Positions 6,359 through 8,714 of a stretch of DNA of 8,714 nucleotides are shown piece by piece; position 1 is the stretch's first letter; each line of letters begins with the position of its first letter. The translations under genes were made by a program, and so were the position numbers. The DNA is taken from NCBI GenBank assembly GCA_902796985.1, contig CADBRC010000012.1, positions 1 through 8,714 of the forward strand. Direction: 5' to 3'. A model generated the notes under the pieces. That model saw nothing but the letters and a program-made list of their open reading frames with translations, made no database searches and had not been told where the DNA came from. This DNA is from an uncultured Spirochaetaceae bacterium (GTDB lineage: Bacteria > Spirochaetota > Spirochaetia > Treponematales > Treponemataceae).

Positions 6359-6892
6359 TTAATACTTCTTGTCGGCGTAGCCTATCCAGCCGTCATTCTC
6401 TATAAGGGCCTTCTCGAAGCCCTCAAGCTTGAAGGGATAGGAGGTGGAAAGTGAACCGGCAATCAGCTTGACCTTCCAGGTTCCGTCCTCCTTCTGCTCT
6501 ATCTTGCAGGTCGTATCCTTGCTCGCGAAGCTGCGGAACATATCGTCTATATCCCGCTTGTTCATGTCAAGGGCAAGTAACCCGCAGTTATACATATTCT
6601 GCCTGAAGATGCGGGCAAAGTTGACCGCAATGACGCAGTAAATGCCGTTCACCTCCAGTGCCCAGGGGGCATGCTCCCTGCTCGATCCGCAGCCGAAGTT
6701 CTCGCGCGTGATGATTACCTTCTTCCCGGCGACGTCCGTCTTCGGATTGAAACCGTCAAGCTTCAGGTCCTCCAGCAAGTAGGGCTGCAAAGCCTGTTTC
6801 GTGTTCTCCGTCAGATATTTGGCGGGGATGATTTCGTCCGTGTTGATGTCGGAACGATCCAGAAAGAGAACGTCTCCTCCAAACTGTTTCAT
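6359..6892 (-). CDS. leuD: Isopropylmalate dehydratase-type hydro-lyase, small subunit
   Basis: Encodes 177 residues from the ATG at 6892. GAGG (6899-6902) lies 6 bases upstream of it, whereas the GTG at 6904, which would add four residues, has no ribosome-binding site. This is the swivelling small subunit of the aconitase superfamily: NTDEIIPAKYL (17-27) forms the first strand and substrate loop, and GCGSSREHAPWAL (67-79) is the invariant active-site motif. With the LeuC subunit it would isomerise 2-isopropylmalate to 3-isopropylmalate in leucine synthesis, in the cytoplasm. The loop after NTDEIIPAK reads YLTE (26-29), not the YLRT reported for isopropylmalate enzymes or the YLVY reported for homoaconitases, so substrate assignment is open; citraconate/citramalate, homocitrate or 2,3-dimethylmalate hydro-lyase roles are alternatives. 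It follows leuC after 32 bases and is certainly co-transcribed in layout. No leuA or leuB is in the window. Confidence 0.9.
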   Translation of the reverse strand: MKQFGGDVLFLDRSDINTDEIIPAKYLTENTKQALQPYLLEDLKLDGFNPKTDVAGKKVIITRENFGCGSSREHAPWALEVNGIYCVIAVNFARIFRQNMYNCGLLALDMNKRDIDDMFRSFASKDTTCKIEQKEDGTWKVKLIAGSLSTSYPFKLEGFEKALIENDGWIGYADKKY

Positions 6893-6898
6893 CGTTTT

Positions 6899-6902
6899 CC
6901 TC
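6899..6902 (-). promoter_or_regulatory. Ribosome-binding site deciding the leuD start
   Basis: On the minus strand GAGG precedes the ATG at 6892 with 6 bases between them. It lies inside the longer GTG-started frame, so it argues for the shorter 177-residue protein. Confidence 0.65.
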
Positions 6903-6924
6903 ACTTTTGAAGAAATAGCTTATT

Positions 6925-8211
6925 TCATCCCTCATAGAGGGGTGAATTCGTTATGGTCCCTTTTATGGCGGTGGCCGCCGCCGAAGCAGGGCTCATCAAA
7001 TGAACCATGCCGCCCTTGCCCATACGCCCGTTGAAGTTCCTGTTCGTCGTGGAGGCACAGACCTCTCCTTCTGCCAGAACCCCGTTGCTCATGCCGAGAC
7101 AGGCCCCACAGGTCGGATTGGTAACGCAGAAACCGGCATCCATGAAAACCGAAATCAACCCCTCGTCCAAGGCCTGCTTGTAAATGCCGGGCGTAGCGGG
7201 AGAGACTATTCCCCGCACACCTTTAGCCAGATGCTTGCCTTTCAGGATGGAAGCCGCAACGCGCAGGTCAGAAATCCGCCCGTTGGTGCAGCTGCCGATG
7301 TACACCTGATCCACATGCGTTCCCTCCATTTCAGCAATCGGCTTAATCTGATCGGGCTTATACTTTATTGTACATACAGGAGCGAGATTTGACAAGTCAA
7401 AAGTGAGGACTTTCTCATATTTGGCATCCGGGTCATCATGCCACTTGCTGTAATCGGCAAGAGCCTCCTCCTTGCTCTTGTACTCGCCCTGAATAAAGGG
7501 CCAGAGGTAATCCACGGTCTTTTCGTCCGGCAGACAGATGCCGCTCGTTGCGCCGGCCTCAACAGCCATGTTGCAGACCGTCATACGCTCCTCCATGGAG
7601 AAGTTGTCCACGACCGGCCCGGTGAACTCGGCGACACAGTTAGTCGCACCGTTGACACCAATCTGCCCGATGAGGAAAAGAATCACATCCTTGGCGTAGA
7701 CACCCTTCTTGAGGCTGCCGTTCAGGACGAACTTAATTGTCTTGGGAGTGCGGAAGGAGCAGACCCCTTTCAGGATTCCCACTTCCAGGTCGGTCGTACC
7801 GACACCGGCCGCGAAGGCACCGAAGGCCCCGTGTGTACAGGTGTGGCTGTCGCCCATGATGACCGTAAAGCCGGGGCGGACAAAGCCCTTCTCCGGGAAA
7901 ATCGCATGGCACACACCGTTGTCTCCGATATCAAAGAAATCCTCGATACCATGCCGCCTCGCCCAGTCACGGAGAATCTTCTCCTGGGTCGCACACTTGG
8001 AGTCCTTGGCGGGACTCACATGATCAATGACGGCCTTTATCTTGGTCTTGTCAAAGACACGGTCCATTCCCCGCTCTACAAGGTCGTTTATCGCGATAGG
8101 CGTGGTTATCTCGTGGCAGAACACCCTGTCCAGCCTGAGTATGTTCGTTCCCTCGAAGGGCTGGTCCACAAGGTGGGCATCAAAAATCTTCTCTGCAATT
8201 GTCTTACCCAT
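6925..8211 (-). CDS. leuC: Isopropylmalate dehydratase-type hydro-lyase, large subunit
   Basis: Encodes 428 residues, the length of the archaeal-type/bacterial type 2 LeuC-homoaconitase large subunits rather than the about 465-residue enterobacterial LeuC. It would bind a [4Fe-4S] cluster through Cys308 (GSCTNGR, 306-312), Cys368 and Cys371 (TNPTCGAC, 364-371), all present. Other family landmarks are DHVSPAKD (63-70), IMGDSHTCTHGAFGAFAAGVG (118-138), the conserved AGATSGI region (219-225), and TTNRNFNGRMG (388-398). With the small subunit encoded directly downstream it would catalyse stereospecific dehydration/hydration, most simply 2- to 3-isopropylmalate in leucine synthesis. Homologues of this size class also act on homocitrate, citramalate/citraconate or 2,3-dimethylmalate, so the symbol is provisional. 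The ATG at 8209-8211 has GAGG (8219-8222) 7 bases upstream and a clear promoter at 8248-8276. No key residue is missing. Confidence 0.94.
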   Translation of the reverse strand: MGKTIAEKIFDAHLVDQPFEGTNILRLDRVFCHEITTPIAINDLVERGMDRVFDKTKIKAVIDHVSPAKDSKCATQEKILRDWARRHGIEDFFDIGDNGVCHAIFPEKGFVRPGFTVIMGDSHTCTHGAFGAFAAGVGTTDLEVGILKGVCSFRTPKTIKFVLNGSLKKGVYAKDVILFLIGQIGVNGATNCVAEFTGPVVDNFSMEERMTVCNMAVEAGATSGICLPDEKTVDYLWPFIQGEYKSKEEALADYSKWHDDPDAKYEKVLTFDLSNLAPVCTIKYKPDQIKPIAEMEGTHVDQVYIGSCTNGRISDLRVAASILKGKHLAKGVRGIVSPATPGIYKQALDEGLISVFMDAGFCVTNPTCGACLGMSNGVLAEGEVCASTTNRNFNGRMGKGGMVHLMSPASAAATAIKGTITNSPLYEG

Positions 8212-8311
8212 AGTTGTACCTCAGCAAAATCTCTTTAATTGAACTAAAGTATATTAAGTAATGTTGGATTTTGCAAGGGGGTAAACACGATTTCATAGCA
8301 GCGAAAGGTAA
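8212..8311. other. Intergenic gap between tsaB and leuC
   Basis: A 100-base gap between two genes on the same (minus) strand. The leuC-proximal half holds the leuC ribosome-binding site and promoter. The tsaB-proximal part (8277-8311) shows no hairpin with a T-run, so some read-through from tsaB into leuCD cannot be excluded. Confidence 0.7.
8248..8276 (-). promoter_or_regulatory. Probable sigma-70-type promoter of leuCD
   Basis: On the minus strand TTGCAA (plus-strand bases 8271-8276, a 4/6 match to -35) is followed after exactly 17 bases by TATACT (8248-8253, a 5/6 match to -10). The transcript would start near 8241, giving a leader of about 30 bases. That is too short for a leader-peptide attenuator or T-box, and none is visible. 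The surrounding AT-rich stretch contrasts with the GC-rich genes on either side. Confidence 0.68.
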
Positions 8312-8714
8312 TCAGGCTTTAGAGAGCCTGGCCTCAAGGACAAGCTCGGCCTCACTTTTGCGGGCATACAGGGGACCGTCATAATCCTGCAGGGGCTGTT
8401 CGCCGCCGGCCATCCGCTGCTCCGCGAGGATGAACAGGCTGTCCGTACAGTCGCTGCCGGCATGAAAGTCTTCCAGAAGAATGAGGGGTGAGGCCTGCCG
8501 CACCCCTTCGGCGAAGACCTGTGCTGCAGGCCCGGCGGCAAGCGTCCTTTGCTCCTGGCTCAGAAGTCCCGCTATATCAGCGACAGCCCTGTCTTCTATT
8601 CCCGTCAGGGCCTTTCCCTTGGAAAAGAACTGATAGAAGTACTCATCCTCTTTTGCTTCTATGACGCTGATGACGCTCTCTGCCCCGGCATAGGGAAAAG
8701 CATAAGCCTCCAGG
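8312..8714 (-). CDS. tsaB: Probable TsaB, t6A tRNA-modification subunit (C-terminal part; N-terminus outside window)
   Basis: The minus-strand frame is open from the window edge to the TAA at 8312-8314, giving 133 residues of a protein that would be about 220-240 residues if TsaB. Recognisable segments in TsaB order: VISVIEAKEDEYFYQFF, corresponding to the family's 'vidAr..Evy.a.y' strand; a Gly-containing turn LAAGPAAQVF; a helix TDSLFILAEQRMAGGE; and the typical closing GPLYARKSEAEL, the counterpart of the family's 'PvYlR' ending. TsaB is the non-catalytic ASKHA-fold partner that, with TsaD and TsaE, makes N6-threonylcarbamoyladenosine at position 37 of ANN-decoding tRNAs. The N-terminal part with the most diagnostic motifs is missing and the call rests on recalled family pattern. 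GTG codons within the frame (for example at 8503) are internal. No terminator was seen between it and the leuC promoter. Confidence 0.7.
   Translation of the reverse strand, partial: LEAYAFPYAGAESVISVIEAKEDEYFYQFFSKGKALTGIEDRAVADIAGLLSQEQRTLAAGPAAQVFAEGVRQASPLILLEDFHAGSDCTDSLFILAEQRMAGGEQPLQDYDGPLYARKSEAELVLEARLSKA

Noticed and set aside
7438..8238. A 266-residue plus-strand open frame opposite leuC
   Set aside because: It is fully antisense to leuC, which carries all its Fe-S cysteines and family motifs. No independent support was found.
8212..8311. Leucine-responsive attenuator or T-box upstream of leuC
   Set aside because: The predicted leader is only about 30 bases long. It has no Leu-codon run, no T-box motif and no terminator hairpin.

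Overview
The window is an ordinary bacterial chromosomal segment holding six protein genes, two of them cut by the window edges. No phage, transposase, CRISPR array, tRNA or rRNA is visible. Coding regions are GC-rich with many G/C third positions, while the promoter-bearing gaps before rny, the ABC pair and leuC are AT-rich. RNase Y, a cellobiose-phosphorylase-type GH94 enzyme and this style of aconitase-family pair suggest an anaerobic, plant-polysaccharide-using bacterium. I lean towards a gut or rumen spirochaete (Treponema-like), from the N-terminus of RNase Y and the CTGTTCGGAAACT-type palindromic repeats. That lineage call is recalled resemblance, not a search result, and is tentative.

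Layout, left to right. (1) 2-592, + strand: C-terminal part of a GH94 phosphorylase, closed by a strong terminator at 617-665. (2) 822-2354, + strand: rny (RNase Y), with its own TTGACA/TATTCT promoter and its own terminator (2376-2402). (3) 2511-6100, + strand: two half-size ABC exporter genes overlapping by one base (TGATG). The two form a complementary asymmetric pair, with one degenerate and one canonical ATP site, so they most likely make a heterodimeric exporter. (4) 6101-6358: a convergent gap of 258 bases with a rho-independent terminator that works only leftwards, and a composite palindromic repeat lying against the leuD stop codon. (5) 8211-6359, - strand: large and small subunits of an isopropylmalate dehydratase-type hydro-lyase (leuC, leuD), driven by a TTGCAA-17-TATACT promoter. 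(6) 8714-8312, - strand: C-terminal part of a probable tsaB, which continues beyond the window.

The genes look like separate transcription units with unrelated jobs: beta-glucoside phosphorolysis, RNA turnover, export of an unknown substrate, an amino-acid-type hydro-lyase, and tRNA t6A modification. I find no convincing new biological system. The points most worth a second look are the palindromic element between the convergent genes, the asymmetric ABC pair with a Tyr in place of the switch His, the atypical specificity loop in LeuD, and promoter positions that bear on the choice of translation starts.
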